From an uncultured Eubacterium sp. (GTDB taxonomy: Bacteria > Bacillota > Clostridia > Oscillospirales > Acutalibacteraceae): a stretch of DNA of 64,000 nt. A program made the translations under genes and the position numbers. Positions 42,248 to 51,655 of the stretch are shown here, piece by piece (positions within the stretch are counted from its first letter, which is position 1; each line of letters starts with the position of its first letter). The notes under the pieces are model-generated. The model was not told the DNA's origin, made no database searches, and saw only the letters and a program-made list of their open reading frames with translations. The stretch lies in contig NZ_CAKTGT010000004.1 in assembly GCF_934561735.1 (NCBI RefSeq), forward strand, positions 1-64,000. Reading direction: 5' to 3'.

Positions 42248-43804
42248 ATGATAAGTATTGTTATTACTATAATTATTGCCGTTATATGTGCAGTGCTTTT
42301 TGCCGTACTCGGATTTTTGTTCGGATATACCAAAAGAGGAAAATCGGACACAGCAAAAATCGGTGATGCTACAGAACAGGCAACAAAAATTTTGAATAAT
42401 GCTCTTTCAGAAGCGGAGAACACAAAGAAAACTCAGCTTTTGGAAACAAAAGACGAAATACACAAGCTTCGTTCGGACGCAGACAAAGAAATCCGCGAAA
42501 GAAGAAACGAAGTTCAAAAACAAGAAAAAAGACTTAACCAGCGTGAAGAATATCTTGATAAAAGAGCTGACACTCTGGAAAAGAAAAATGAAAGTTTAAG
42601 TGAAAAAATTAAGTCGGCAGATGACAAATTACTTGAAATCGATGGCATCAAGAAAAGTCAGTTTGATATGCTTGAAAGAATTTCGGGCTTATCACAAGAG
42701 GATGCAAAAGCTCAGCTTATGAGCTCGCTTGAATCCGAACTTGATATTGAAAAAAGCAAGAGAATTCTTGAGCACGAACAGATGATTAAGGACCAAAGCG
42801 ATGTAATCGCAAGAGAAATCATCGGTACTGCTATTCAGCGTTGTGCGGCTGACCACACCGCCGAAACCACCGTATCGGTTGTTTCGCTTCCGTCAGACGA
42901 AATCAAGGGACGCATCATAGGCAGAGAGGGTCGTAACATCCGCTCTATCGAAAAAATCACCGGTGTTGAACTCATTATCGACGACACGCCGGAAGCTATC
43001 ACAGTAAGTTCATTTGACCCTGTAAGACGAGAAATCGCCCGCCTTACACTTGAAAGATTGATTCAAGACGGTCGTATTCATCCTACAAGAATTGAAGAGA
43101 TGTACGAAAAGTCAAAGAGAGAAATCAATCAAACAATCAAAGCAGAGGGTGAGAAAGCCGTTATCAGTGCCAACTGCGGTTCTGTCCATCCTGAGCTTGT
43201 AAAACTTTTAGGTAAACTCAAATACCGTACATCATACGGACAAAGCGTACTTAAACACTCACTTGAAGTATCGTACATTGCAGGTCTTATGGCTGCCGAA
43301 CTCGGAGCCGATGAAAAGCTTGCAAGAAGAGCAGGTCTTCTTCACGATATAGGCAAGGCTCTTGACCACGAGATGGAAGGAAGCCACGTTGCCCTTGGTG
43401 TTGAATACGCAAGAAAATACAAAGAAAACGAAGCTGTTGTTCACGCAATTCAGGCTCACCACGGTGATGTTGAATGCAAGACAATAGTTGCCTGTCTTGT
43501 ACAGGCTGCCGATGCGGTTTCCGCTTCAAGACCGGGTGCAAGAAGAGAAAACATCGAGCACTACATCAAGCGTTTGCAACAGCTTGAAGAAATATCCACA
43601 AGCTTTAACGGTGTTGAAAAAGCATATGCTATTCAAGCAGGCCGTGAAGTAAGAGTTATGGTTAAGCCGGATGTTATCTCTGACCAAAAAATGCCATACA
43701 TTGCACATGAAATTGCAAAGAAAATTGAAGAGGAAATGGAATATCCGGGTCAAATCAAGGTTAATATCATCCGTGAAAGCCGACACTCAGATGTTGCAAA
43801 ATAG
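42248..43804 (+). CDS. rny: ribonuclease Y
   Basis: 518 residues, typical length. N-terminal membrane helix (about 2-27), long coiled coil (about 35-200), KH domain (PSDEIKGRIIGREGRNIRSI seen as KGRIIGREGRNIRS), HD phosphohydrolase domain (RRAGLLHDIGKALDHE with the HD pair; AIQAHHGDVE). Membrane-bound endonuclease that starts mRNA decay in Firmicutes. GGAGGTG nine bases before the ATG. Confidence 0.97.
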   Translation: MISIVITIIIAVICAVLFAVLGFLFGYTKRGKSDTAKIGDATEQATKILNNALSEAENTKKTQLLETKDEIHKLRSDADKEIRERRNEVQKQEKRLNQREEYLDKRADTLEKKNESLSEKIKSADDKLLEIDGIKKSQFDMLERISGLSQEDAKAQLMSSLESELDIEKSKRILEHEQMIKDQSDVIAREIIGTAIQRCAADHTAETTVSVVSLPSDEIKGRIIGREGRNIRSIEKITGVELIIDDTPEAITVSSFDPVRREIARLTLERLIQDGRIHPTRIEEMYEKSKREINQTIKAEGEKAVISANCGSVHPELVKLLGKLKYRTSYGQSVLKHSLEVSYIAGLMAAELGADEKLARRAGLLHDIGKALDHEMEGSHVALGVEYARKYKENEAVVHAIQAHHGDVECKTIVACLVQAADAVSASRPGARRENIEHYIKRLQQLEEISTSFNGVEKAYAIQAGREVRVMVKPDVISDQKMPYIAHEIAKKIEEEMEYPGQIKVNIIRESRHSDVAK

Positions 43805-43825
43805 TATAAATTAACTATTACATTC

Positions 43826-43857
43826 AATAGGGTTGCCGTGCGGTAACCCTATTTTAC
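43826..43857 (+). terminator. rho-independent terminator of rny
   Basis: Twelve-bp stem AATAGGGTTGCC / GGTAACCCTATT (one G.U), loop GTGC, then TTTTAC. Confidence 0.8.
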
Positions 43858-43876
43858 ATTATGAAAGGAATTCATT

Positions 43877-44167
43877 ATGATTAAACATATTGTTTGTTTT
43901 AAACTCAAAAACAACAGCGAAGAAGAATGTAACAAAGCCGCAGAGATTTTACGCTCAATGGAGGGCAAAGTAGACCTTATTCGTGACATTGAAGTCGGCG
44001 TTGACTTTTTACATTCGGAGCGTTCATACGATATTATTTTACAAGTTGTTTTGGACGACGAAGAAGCACTTGAAAAATATCAAAACGACGAATACCATTG
44101 CAATGTTGTAAAAAAACATATGCATGCCGTTCGTGAGTCATCGGTTGCAATAGACTACAATATTTAA
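43877..44167 (+). CDS. Dabb (stress-responsive alpha/beta barrel) domain protein
   Basis: 96 residues. MIKHIVCFKLKNNSEEE and YDIILQVVLDDEEALEKYQ, ending HMHAVRESSVAIDY, match the Dabb dimeric barrel family: small cytoplasmic proteins sometimes acting as enzymes or ligand binders, often of unknown function. AAAGGA precedes the ATG. It follows the rny terminator, so it likely has its own weak promoter or read-through. Confidence 0.88.
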   Translation: MIKHIVCFKLKNNSEEECNKAAEILRSMEGKVDLIRDIEVGVDFLHSERSYDIILQVVLDDEEALEKYQNDEYHCNVVKKHMHAVRESSVAIDYNI

Positions 44168-44225
44168 TTTACACTTATAATTATAAACCGCGGACACTCA
44201 ACCTGAGGAAAAGAGAGGATAGGCT

Positions 44226-44909
44226 ATGTTCAGAATTTTAGTGGTGGAAGACGATGCAGACCTTAACAGCGCCGTTTGCACATATTTAAGAAAAAACGGA
44301 TTTGATGCAGAGGGCTGTTACAATACAACGCAGGCATACAGTGCCATGTACGATAATGTACACGATTTGATTATATCGGACATTATGATGCCGGGTGAAG
44401 ACGGATTTGAATTTGCCAAAAACATCCGAAAACTAAGCACAAATATTCCTATTTTGTTTATGACTGCAAGGGATGACATTGCATCAAAGCAACTTGGATA
44501 CAATTTGGGTATTGACGACTATATGGTTAAGCCTGTGAATTTGGATGAGCTTATTATGCGAATCAACGCCCTGCTCCGCCGTGCCAAAATAGCCGAAAGC
44601 AAAAAAATCAACATCGGTAAGCTCAGCATAAACGCAGATGAGAGAAGCGTAAGCTATGACGGTGAGGAAATCAATCTTACATCAAGAGAATTCAACATTA
44701 TATACAAAATGCTTTCTTACCCGAAAAAAACATTTTCGCGTACACAGCTTATGGACGAGTTTTGGGGTGCGGAAACGACCTCGGGCACAAGAACGGTAGA
44801 TGTTTATATGACAAAACTGCGTGACAAATTTTCAAAGTGCAAGGAATTTGAAATCGTAACGGTTCACGGCTTGGGCTACAAGGTGGTTATAAATGAAAAC
44901 TGCGAATAA
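44226..44909 (+). CDS. OmpR-family response regulator
   Basis: 227 residues. Receiver domain with E8/D9/D10 and phosphoacceptor D52 (LIISDIMMPG), Thr and Lys switch residues (FMTARDD, VKPVNL); C-terminal winged helix (about 130-225; LTSREFNIIYKML, GTRTVDVYMTKLR). GAGAGGA precedes the ATG. Overlaps the kinase gene by 17 bases. Just upstream of the exopolysaccharide operon, but a terminator and a new promoter intervene. Confidence 0.95.
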   Translation: MFRILVVEDDADLNSAVCTYLRKNGFDAEGCYNTTQAYSAMYDNVHDLIISDIMMPGEDGFEFAKNIRKLSTNIPILFMTARDDIASKQLGYNLGIDDYMVKPVNLDELIMRINALLRRAKIAESKKINIGKLSINADERSVSYDGEEINLTSREFNIIYKMLSYPKKTFSRTQLMDEFWGAETTSGTRTVDVYMTKLRDKFSKCKEFEIVTVHGLGYKVVINENCE

Positions 44910-45996
44910 AACAAAGCGTACTGAAACAGCAGATTTAAAACGAAGAAAAGTTAATTACAAATATCACATCAGAAATGTCATAAACTCTTTTTTGTTTATG
45001 GCACTTCTTGTTTGTCTTGCAACACTCGGTACGGTCAGCGTTTTAAGAGCGACAAACGAACAAGTTCCGTTTTTTGAAAGCACAAATGACTTCAGCGAAC
45101 TTCTTTATTTTTCAATAATTCTTGTGATTTTTTACACGGTTTGGCAATTAGTATTCACCCGACTTTTGATTGAAAAGCCCACAAAAGAATTTGCAAACGC
45201 AAGCGAAAAGGTTATTCACGGAGATTATTCGGTAAGAATAGATATGGACAATCTTCGACTCGGAAGTTTGGAATTTATAAACATTGCCGACAATTTTAAC
45301 ATAATGGTTGAACAACTCGGCAAGGTTGACAGCCTAAGCAACGACTTCATAGCAAATGTGTCGCACGAGATGAAAACACCGCTTGCTGTTATTCAATCCT
45401 ATTCCACCCTGCTGCAAAATTCTGATTTGAGCGAAGAAGAACGCCGGGAATATTTAACCAAAATTTCTTCTTCAACTCAACAACTTTCAACTCTTGTTTC
45501 AAACATTTTAAAGCTGAATAAAATAGAAAACAATCATCCGAACATAAAAAAAGAAAGGTACAATCTTACCTCTCAACTTTCGCAATGCCTACTTGATTTG
45601 GAAAATCTTTGGGAAGAAAAAAATCTTAACATCGAATTTGATGTTGAAGATGATTTGTACATAAATTCGGATGAAGAATTGATGAAAATTGTGTGGTCAA
45701 ACCTCTTTTCAAACGCAATAAAATTCACTCCCGCCGAAGGAACAATACGCGTAAAGTCTGAGCAAATCGGCAATAAAATCGATATTACGGTAAAAGATTC
45801 CGGTTGCGGAATGACCGAAGACACAAAAGAGCATATTTTTGAAAAATTTTATCAAGGTGACACATCCCATTCCGAAAAAGGCAACGGACTCGGTTTAGCT
45901 TTGGTAAAGAAGATAATTGACTTGACAGGAAGTGACATAGAAGTTCAAAGCGAGCTCAAAAAAGGCACAACCTTTACAATATCCTTATACAACTGA
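44893..45996 (+). CDS. sensor histidine kinase
   Basis: 367 residues. Two membrane helices (about 30-51 and 70-91) with only about 20 residues between them, so little extracellular sensing surface: an intramembrane-sensing type of layout. HAMP-like linker, HisKA with phospho-acceptor H158 in ANVSHEMKTP, and HATPase_c with NLFSNAIKFT, DSGCGM and GNGLGLALV. Partner of the preceding response regulator. Signal unknown. Confidence 0.94.
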   Translation: MKTANKTKRTETADLKRRKVNYKYHIRNVINSFLFMALLVCLATLGTVSVLRATNEQVPFFESTNDFSELLYFSIILVIFYTVWQLVFTRLLIEKPTKEFANASEKVIHGDYSVRIDMDNLRLGSLEFINIADNFNIMVEQLGKVDSLSNDFIANVSHEMKTPLAVIQSYSTLLQNSDLSEEERREYLTKISSSTQQLSTLVSNILKLNKIENNHPNIKKERYNLTSQLSQCLLDLENLWEEKNLNIEFDVEDDLYINSDEELMKIVWSNLFSNAIKFTPAEGTIRVKSEQIGNKIDITVKDSGCGMTEDTKEHIFEKFYQGDTSHSEKGNGLGLALVKKIIDLTGSDIEVQSELKKGTTFTISLYN

Positions 45997-46016
45997 AAAA
46001 CATATGTTATGACAGG

Positions 46017-46052
46017 AAGCGACAATGCCCGACGGTTTGTCGCTTTTTCTTT
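46017..46052 (+). terminator. rho-independent terminator of the two-component pair
   Basis: Eight-bp stem AAGCGACA / TGTCGCTT, 13-base loop, then TTTCTTTT. Confidence 0.75.
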
Positions 46053-46104
46053 TATGTACTAATTTAATTAATTTATTTATATTATATAAATATTTATATA
46101 TTAA

Positions 46105-46133
46105 TTGACAATGCAGTAAATAGATGATATTAT
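46105..46133 (+). promoter_or_regulatory. sigma-A promoter of the exopolysaccharide operon
   Basis: TTGACA, 17 bases, TATTAT, 40 bases before the first gene. No further promoter or strong terminator was seen until 59.46 kb, so the twelve genes may be one transcript. Confidence 0.78.
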
Positions 46134-46172
46134 AAATAATGACATTTAAACTGAAAGCGGAGGTTACTCTTA

Positions 46173-47015
46173 ATGGATCAAACAACAGAAAACAAAGATA
46201 TTGAAATAGATCTCGGCAAAATCTTTTACAAGATGCGCGACAAGTTTATTTACATTATCATCATCACTATTATTGCCGCAATAGCGTCGGGACTTATTAC
46301 ACACTTTGCAATAAAGCCAAAATATTCGGCTACAACAACAATGTATGTATATTCAAACACCGACAGAATTTCAACAGATTCAACAATCACATCAACAGAA
46401 CTCACCGCATCGCAGGACTTGGTAAATACATACATTTACATCCTTAAAAGCGATACTGTTCTTGAAGCTGTAATTAAGGATCTCAACCTTAATGTTTCCA
46501 CAAACGCACTCAAAAGTGCAATCAGTGCAAGCCAGGCAGACAAAACCGTTGCATTTGAAGTTACGGTTACTGCCCGCTCGCCTAAAATGGCAGCAAAGGT
46601 TGCCAACTCAATCGCAAAAATTGCACCTAAAGAAATAGTAAGAGTTGTTAAAGCCGGCGGTGTTGAAATTATCGACTATGCAAAAATTCCTACAAAACCG
46701 TCATCGCCTAACCTTTCGCTCAATGTTACGGTTGCGGCTTTAGCAGGATTTTTCATCTCTTTCATTGCATTCTTCCTTTATGAATTGTTTGACACAACAA
46801 TCACAAGCGAAAGAGATCTTGTAGGCGAATTTGATATTCCTGTTCTCGGTACCGTACCTAACCTTACCGGAAACAACGAACAAAGTCCGTATCAAAAAGA
46901 CCCTAAAATCGTGGGAACAAAAACCGTTAACAAAAAATCGGACAGTGAATTTGTGCTGAAACCGAGTGATGAAATACTTGAAAACATCCAACATGCGAAA
47001 GGAGATGACAAATAA
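46173..47015 (+). CDS. polysaccharide chain-length regulator, CpsC/CapA-like (Wzz family)
   Basis: 280 residues. Two membrane helices (about 29-50 and 188-208) flank an extracellular domain; the N-terminal IDLGKIFYKMRDKFIYIII and the C-terminal-helix prelude TKPSSPNLSLNV (proline-rich) are typical. The short cytoplasmic tail would activate the adjacent BY-kinase. First gene of the operon; GGAGG precedes the ATG; stop overlaps the kinase start by one base. Confidence 0.9.
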   Translation: MDQTTENKDIEIDLGKIFYKMRDKFIYIIIITIIAAIASGLITHFAIKPKYSATTTMYVYSNTDRISTDSTITSTELTASQDLVNTYIYILKSDTVLEAVIKDLNLNVSTNALKSAISASQADKTVAFEVTVTARSPKMAAKVANSIAKIAPKEIVRVVKAGGVEIIDYAKIPTKPSSPNLSLNVTVAALAGFFISFIAFFLYELFDTTITSERDLVGEFDIPVLGTVPNLTGNNEQSPYQKDPKIVGTKTVNKKSDSEFVLKPSDEILENIQHAKGDDK

Positions 47016-47773
47016 TGTTTAAGAAGAATAAAAACGCCGCAAACCGTTCACTTTCGTCAAATGACCCGTCAAAACTTTTGAATACAAATTCTGTTTTTGC
47101 CGTTAAAGAAGCATATAATTCAATAAGAACAAACCTTCTTTTCACTCAGCAAGGCGAAAAATGCCCTATATTTGTCATCACAAGTCCAACCGCAAACAAC
47201 GGCAAGACCATCAATTCCGCAAACTTGGCTATCAGCTTTGCTCAAATGGGCAAAAGAACCCTTATAATTGATGCCGATATGAGAAACCCTTCTTTGCACA
47301 AGCTTTTCTCATTAAGTTCAAGAAACGGTCTTTCGGAAATCCTTGCCGGACTTACCGACAACATCACTGTTACCAAAACAGAGATTGAAAACCTTTCAAT
47401 CCTTACATCGGGCAAAATTCCGCCTAACCCTACAGAACTTCTTGCCTCTCCGAGAATGGACAAATTGCTCGGCTTTGTCAAGGAACATTACGATTGCGTA
47501 TTTATCGATACTCCGCCTATCAACATTGTAACCGATGCTACGGTATTTGCACAAAAGGCAACGGGATACATTTTGATTGTCAAGACCGACACAACAAATG
47601 TCCCTGAGCTCAAAACAACCGTTGCAACATTGGAGAGCATCGATTCAAATATTTTGGGCTTTATTCTCAACGATACAAACAGCGAAAAGAAAAAATATTA
47701 TTCTTACTACAGAAAATACAGCAGAAACTACTCATACAACTATAAATATACATACGGAAACAGCAAAAAATAA
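47015..47773 (+). CDS. bacterial tyrosine kinase, CpsD/CapB-like
   Basis: 252 residues. Walker A variant SPTANNGKT (57-65), Walker A' LIIDADMR (83-90) and Walker B VFIDTPP. The C-terminal tail is a tyrosine cluster (about eleven Tyr after residue 225), the autophosphorylation site. Works with the CpsC-like protein to control polymer length and export. No CpsB phosphatase gene is in the cluster. Confidence 0.92.
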   Translation: MFKKNKNAANRSLSSNDPSKLLNTNSVFAVKEAYNSIRTNLLFTQQGEKCPIFVITSPTANNGKTINSANLAISFAQMGKRTLIIDADMRNPSLHKLFSLSSRNGLSEILAGLTDNITVTKTEIENLSILTSGKIPPNPTELLASPRMDKLLGFVKEHYDCVFIDTPPINIVTDATVFAQKATGYILIVKTDTTNVPELKTTVATLESIDSNILGFILNDTNSEKKKYYSYYRKYSRNYSYNYKYTYGNSKK

Positions 47774-47794
47774 TTATATTATCGGGTGTTAAAA

Positions 47795-49318
47795 ATGGAC
47801 AAAAGAGCAAAAACACTGTTTTGGTTGGAATTCGCTGTTGACTTTGCGTCACTTTCGATTTCCACCGGCATATCTTACATAATCGTTAGGTATGTCATAG
47901 GCAAAATAGACGAAACCAATACACCGTGCCAATGGCTGGGATATGTTTTGTGCCTGCTTGCAGCATTTTTAACAAGTTATTTTTTGTTCCACACAAATGT
48001 CAACCTAAAGTTCAGAAGCAAGATATCTGAGATTGTAAGCACATTAAAAAACAACATACTTGTTTTTTTGATTTTTGTTGCCCTGCTTGCTTTGGTAAGA
48101 GAGCCTCTCATTGCCAACAGAACTATGATAGGCTTGTCATTTATTATCTTTTCGTTTTTTACTGCCGTAGGAAGATATTTTCTTAAAAGATCTCTTACGG
48201 GCGGTTATACTCAATCAAAATCAAAGCTGACATCTTATGTCGGAGTACTGACAACAAAAGACAGAGCCGAAGAATTCATCGGCGGATTAAAAAAAGATTG
48301 GTCTATAAATATCACCGGTGTTGCCCTTCTTGACAATTTTGTTGAAAACGGCAGATTTACATATGACAAAAACTTTGAATTCGGCTCGGAATATACAAAC
48401 GAAAAAATTCGCACAAGAAAAAAGATAAAGTTTCCGCACATTGTTGCCGATGATGTGCCTGTAATCGCAACCGACATCCGATTTATAGATTGGATAAGAA
48501 AGACAACGCTTGATGAAGTTTTCATCAACCTGCCTTATTGCGAAAGCAGTGATGTTTTTGAAATAGTTGAAGAACTTGAGGGCATGGGCGTAACCGTTCA
48601 TCTTAACATTCCTTCACTTGACAATATGCTCAACGAAAGTACCTTTAACAACATTAACTGCAAGATTTATTCGGGCTATCCCCTTGCAACATTTTCAGCT
48701 GCCGTGCACGACGGCACACAACTTGCCATCAAAAGAATTATCGATATAATCGGTGCCCTTGTGGGAATCATTATTTCAATACCGATTATAGCAATAACGG
48801 CCGTGCCGCTCCTTATTGAATCACCGGGTCCGCTTTTCTTCAAGCAAGAGCGTGTGGGACAAAACGGCAGGCTGTTTAACATTTACAAATTGCGTTCTAT
48901 GTACAAAGATGCCGAGGAGCGTAAAAAAGAACTTATGGCTCACAACAAAATGGACGGTCTTATGTTCAAAATGGACAACGACCCGAGAATTACAAAAGTC
49001 GGCAGAGTTATAAGAAAACTCAGCATAGACGAATTGCCGCAATTTTTTAATGTTCTTAAAGGCGATATGAGCCTGGTGGGAACAAGACCTCCTACGGTAA
49101 AAGAGTTTGAGCAGTACGAAAACCGCCACAAAAGACGCCTTTCTATGCGTCCGGGAATTACGGGAATGTGGCAGGTAAGCGGCAGATCAAACATCAATGA
49201 CTTTGAAGAAGTTGTAAAACTCGACTGTGAATACATAGATAATTGGAATCTATGGCTTGATATACAAATTCTTTTAAAAACAGTAAAAGTTGTACTCACC
49301 CACGAAGGAGCGGAGTAA
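47795..49318 (+). CDS. undecaprenyl-phosphate sugar phosphotransferase (priming enzyme)
   Basis: 507 residues from ATG 47795. Five membrane helices in total, a CoA-binding-like central domain, and the C-terminal bacterial sugar transferase domain (about 320-507): KRIIDIIGALVGII, FFKQERVGQNG, KLRSMYKDAE, LSIDELPQFFNVLKGDMSLV, TRPP and RPGITGMWQVSGRS. Attaches the first sugar-1-phosphate to undecaprenyl phosphate, starting each repeat unit. WbaP/CpsE type; sugar identity unknown. Confidence 0.93.
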   Translation: MDKRAKTLFWLEFAVDFASLSISTGISYIIVRYVIGKIDETNTPCQWLGYVLCLLAAFLTSYFLFHTNVNLKFRSKISEIVSTLKNNILVFLIFVALLALVREPLIANRTMIGLSFIIFSFFTAVGRYFLKRSLTGGYTQSKSKLTSYVGVLTTKDRAEEFIGGLKKDWSINITGVALLDNFVENGRFTYDKNFEFGSEYTNEKIRTRKKIKFPHIVADDVPVIATDIRFIDWIRKTTLDEVFINLPYCESSDVFEIVEELEGMGVTVHLNIPSLDNMLNESTFNNINCKIYSGYPLATFSAAVHDGTQLAIKRIIDIIGALVGIIISIPIIAITAVPLLIESPGPLFFKQERVGQNGRLFNIYKLRSMYKDAEERKKELMAHNKMDGLMFKMDNDPRITKVGRVIRKLSIDELPQFFNVLKGDMSLVGTRPPTVKEFEQYENRHKRRLSMRPGITGMWQVSGRSNINDFEEVVKLDCEYIDNWNLWLDIQILLKTVKVVLTHEGAE

Positions 49319-49321
49319 TTT

Positions 49322-50446
49322 ATGAAGATCGCAATGATTGGACACAAGCGAATTCCGTCAAGAGAAGGCGGGGTTGAAATTGTTGTATCCGAACTTTCAA
49401 AGCGTATGGTAAAAGACGGGCACACTGTTGTTGCATACAACAGAAAAAGTGAGCACATAGCCGGAAAAGAGCACGAAATTGCAAGCGACCTCAACACATG
49501 GGAAGGCGTAGAACTCAAGTGGATACCTACGCCGAACTCATCAAAACTGAATGCGATTGTATACAGTTTTTTATCAACCGTAAATGCAATTTTTCATAAA
49601 TTCGATGTAATTCACTTTCATGCGGAAGGTCCAGCATCAATGGTTATACTTGCAAAACTTTTCAAAAAACGAAGCATTGTAACCATTCACGGACTCGACT
49701 GGCAAAGAAGCAAGTGGGGCGGATTTGCCACAAAATTTTTAAAATTCGGCGAAAAGGCAGCGGCAAAATATGCCGACGAGGTAATAGTTCTTTCGCAAAA
49801 TGTAAAAGAATATTTTGCAAAAACATATAACAGAGAAACCGTGTTTATTCCAAACGGAATATCCCCTGCCGAAAATATCAAAGCAAACATTATAAAAAGC
49901 AAATACAATATTGACAAAGATGAATACATACTTTTTTTGGGCAGACTTGTTCCGGAAAAAGGCATACATTATCTTATTGACGCATATAACCGAATTGATA
50001 CGGACAAAAAATTGGTTATTGCCGGCGGCTCAAGTCATACAAGCGAATATGAAACAGAACTCAAAAAAGCCGCAAAATCAAACCAAAATATTATTTTCAC
50101 AGGCTTTGTCGAAGGCAAGGAACTCGAAGAACTTTATTCAAACGCATACATATATTGCCTGCCGAGTGATTTGGAAGGTATGCCGATAAGCCTGCTTGAA
50201 GCTATGAGCTACGGCAATTGTTGCCTGACATCAAACATTTGCGAATGTACCGAAGTGTGCGAGGACAAAGCCGCATATTTTGAAAAAAGCAATGTTGAAA
50301 GTCTTACACAAAAACTTGACGAACTTTGCCTCAACAGCGAGCTTGTAAAACAATATAAAAACAATTCGTCAGATTTTATTTTAAAAAAATACAACTGGGA
50401 CAAAGTGACCGAAAGCACCCTGAGTTTGTATAGGAGAAACAAGTAA
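49322..50446 (+). CDS. glycosyltransferase family 4
   Basis: 374 residues. MKIAMIGHKRIPSREGGVE opening (glycine-rich acceptor loop), GLDWQRSKWG, and GT4 signature LFLGRLVPEKGIHYLI with the EX7E-type DLEGMPISLLEAMSYG. The opening resembles rhamnosyltransferases of the Cps2T type, so transfer of the second sugar is plausible. Cytoplasmic, GT-B fold. Follows the priming enzyme by 3 bases. Confidence 0.88.
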   Translation: MKIAMIGHKRIPSREGGVEIVVSELSKRMVKDGHTVVAYNRKSEHIAGKEHEIASDLNTWEGVELKWIPTPNSSKLNAIVYSFLSTVNAIFHKFDVIHFHAEGPASMVILAKLFKKRSIVTIHGLDWQRSKWGGFATKFLKFGEKAAAKYADEVIVLSQNVKEYFAKTYNRETVFIPNGISPAENIKANIIKSKYNIDKDEYILFLGRLVPEKGIHYLIDAYNRIDTDKKLVIAGGSSHTSEYETELKKAAKSNQNIIFTGFVEGKELEELYSNAYIYCLPSDLEGMPISLLEAMSYGNCCLTSNICECTEVCEDKAAYFEKSNVESLTQKLDELCLNSELVKQYKNNSSDFILKKYNWDKVTESTLSLYRRNK

Positions 50447-50458
50447 AGAAGGATTACA

Positions 50459-51628
50459 ATGGCAAAAAAACTAAACGGAACAGTAATTGTTACATATCGA
50501 TGCAATGCAAGATGCTCAATGTGCAACAGATACAAAGCACCTTCAAAACCGGATGAAGAAATAACCGTGGAAACGATAAAAAAGCTTCCGCCTATGTATT
50601 TTACGAACATAACGGGCGGCGAGCCGTTTATCAGAACGGATTTGAAAGATATAGTAAGAGAACTTTACAAAAAAAGTGACAGAATAGTTATATCCACAAA
50701 CGGATTTTTTACGGACAGAATTGTTGATTTATGCAAGGAATTTCCGCAAATCGGCATTCGTATTTCCATTGAAGGTCTTGAACAGACAAACAACGAAATC
50801 CGCGGACTTGATGACGGCTTTAACAAGGGCTACAATACACTTAAAAAGCTGGTTGACATGGGAATGAAAGATGTCGGCTTCGGTATGACGGTGCAGGACA
50901 AAAACGCTCCCGACCTTGTTCCGCTTTATGAGCTTTCAAACAAAATGGGAATGGAATTTGCAACAGCTTCGCTCCACAACAGTTTTTACTTTGTTGAAGC
51001 AAAGAATAAAATCAACGACAGACCTATGGTTGCCGAAAATTTTGAAAAGCTCATAAATGAATTGTTGGCATCCAAAAGTCCTAAAAAGTGGTTTAGAGCA
51101 TATTTTAATCACGGATTAATCAACTATATTTACGGTCAAAAAAGACTTTTGCCGTGTGATATGAGTTTTGATACTTTCTTTATCGACCCTTACGGAGATG
51201 TTATGCCGTGCAACGGAACAAAAGACAAGGAAGTAATGGGCAACCTAAACGAACAAAGCTGGGATGAACTTTGGAACAGCGAGCAGGCAGATAAAGTCAG
51301 AAATAAGGTAAGACATTGCGACCGAAACTGCTGGATGATAGGCTCGGTTTCTCCTGCAATGCACAAATACATTTGGGTGCCGGCACTTTGGGTAGTAAAG
51401 CACAAATTGAAGTTTTGGACAAAGAACAAATACTCAATGTATGAAAACAAAATTGTTTGCGACTACCGTGACGGAAAAGTCACAAAAGACGAACTTGACA
51501 GACTCTCCACCTGCGATATGAACGCCGTAATCAACAACGGACTTTCGGCGGCTTCTATGGAACAACTCAAGGACAAAACCGGCGAAGAAATTGTTGACGC
51601 CGACATTAAAGCTCAGCAAACAGTTTGA
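50459..51628 (+). CDS. radical SAM/SPASM protein in the exopolysaccharide operon
   Basis: 389 residues. CNARCSMC (C15, C19, C22) binds the SAM [4Fe-4S] cluster, followed by GGEPF and ISIEG. A SPASM/twitch-like region (about 225-290) has cysteines in LPCDMS, VMPCNG, HCDRNC. Around 100 extra residues follow, with no family recognised. Such proteins modify peptides, sugars or anaerobic enzymes; no peptide substrate gene is seen here, and in this setting it may modify a sugar or a polymer protein (inference). 12 and 27 base gaps to its neighbours show it belongs to the operon. Confidence 0.85.
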   Translation: MAKKLNGTVIVTYRCNARCSMCNRYKAPSKPDEEITVETIKKLPPMYFTNITGGEPFIRTDLKDIVRELYKKSDRIVISTNGFFTDRIVDLCKEFPQIGIRISIEGLEQTNNEIRGLDDGFNKGYNTLKKLVDMGMKDVGFGMTVQDKNAPDLVPLYELSNKMGMEFATASLHNSFYFVEAKNKINDRPMVAENFEKLINELLASKSPKKWFRAYFNHGLINYIYGQKRLLPCDMSFDTFFIDPYGDVMPCNGTKDKEVMGNLNEQSWDELWNSEQADKVRNKVRHCDRNCWMIGSVSPAMHKYIWVPALWVVKHKLKFWTKNKYSMYENKIVCDYRDGKVTKDELDRLSTCDMNAVINNGLSAASMEQLKDKTGEEIVDADIKAQQTV

Positions 51629-51655
51629 CTTATTATCAAATAACAAGGTGATTAT

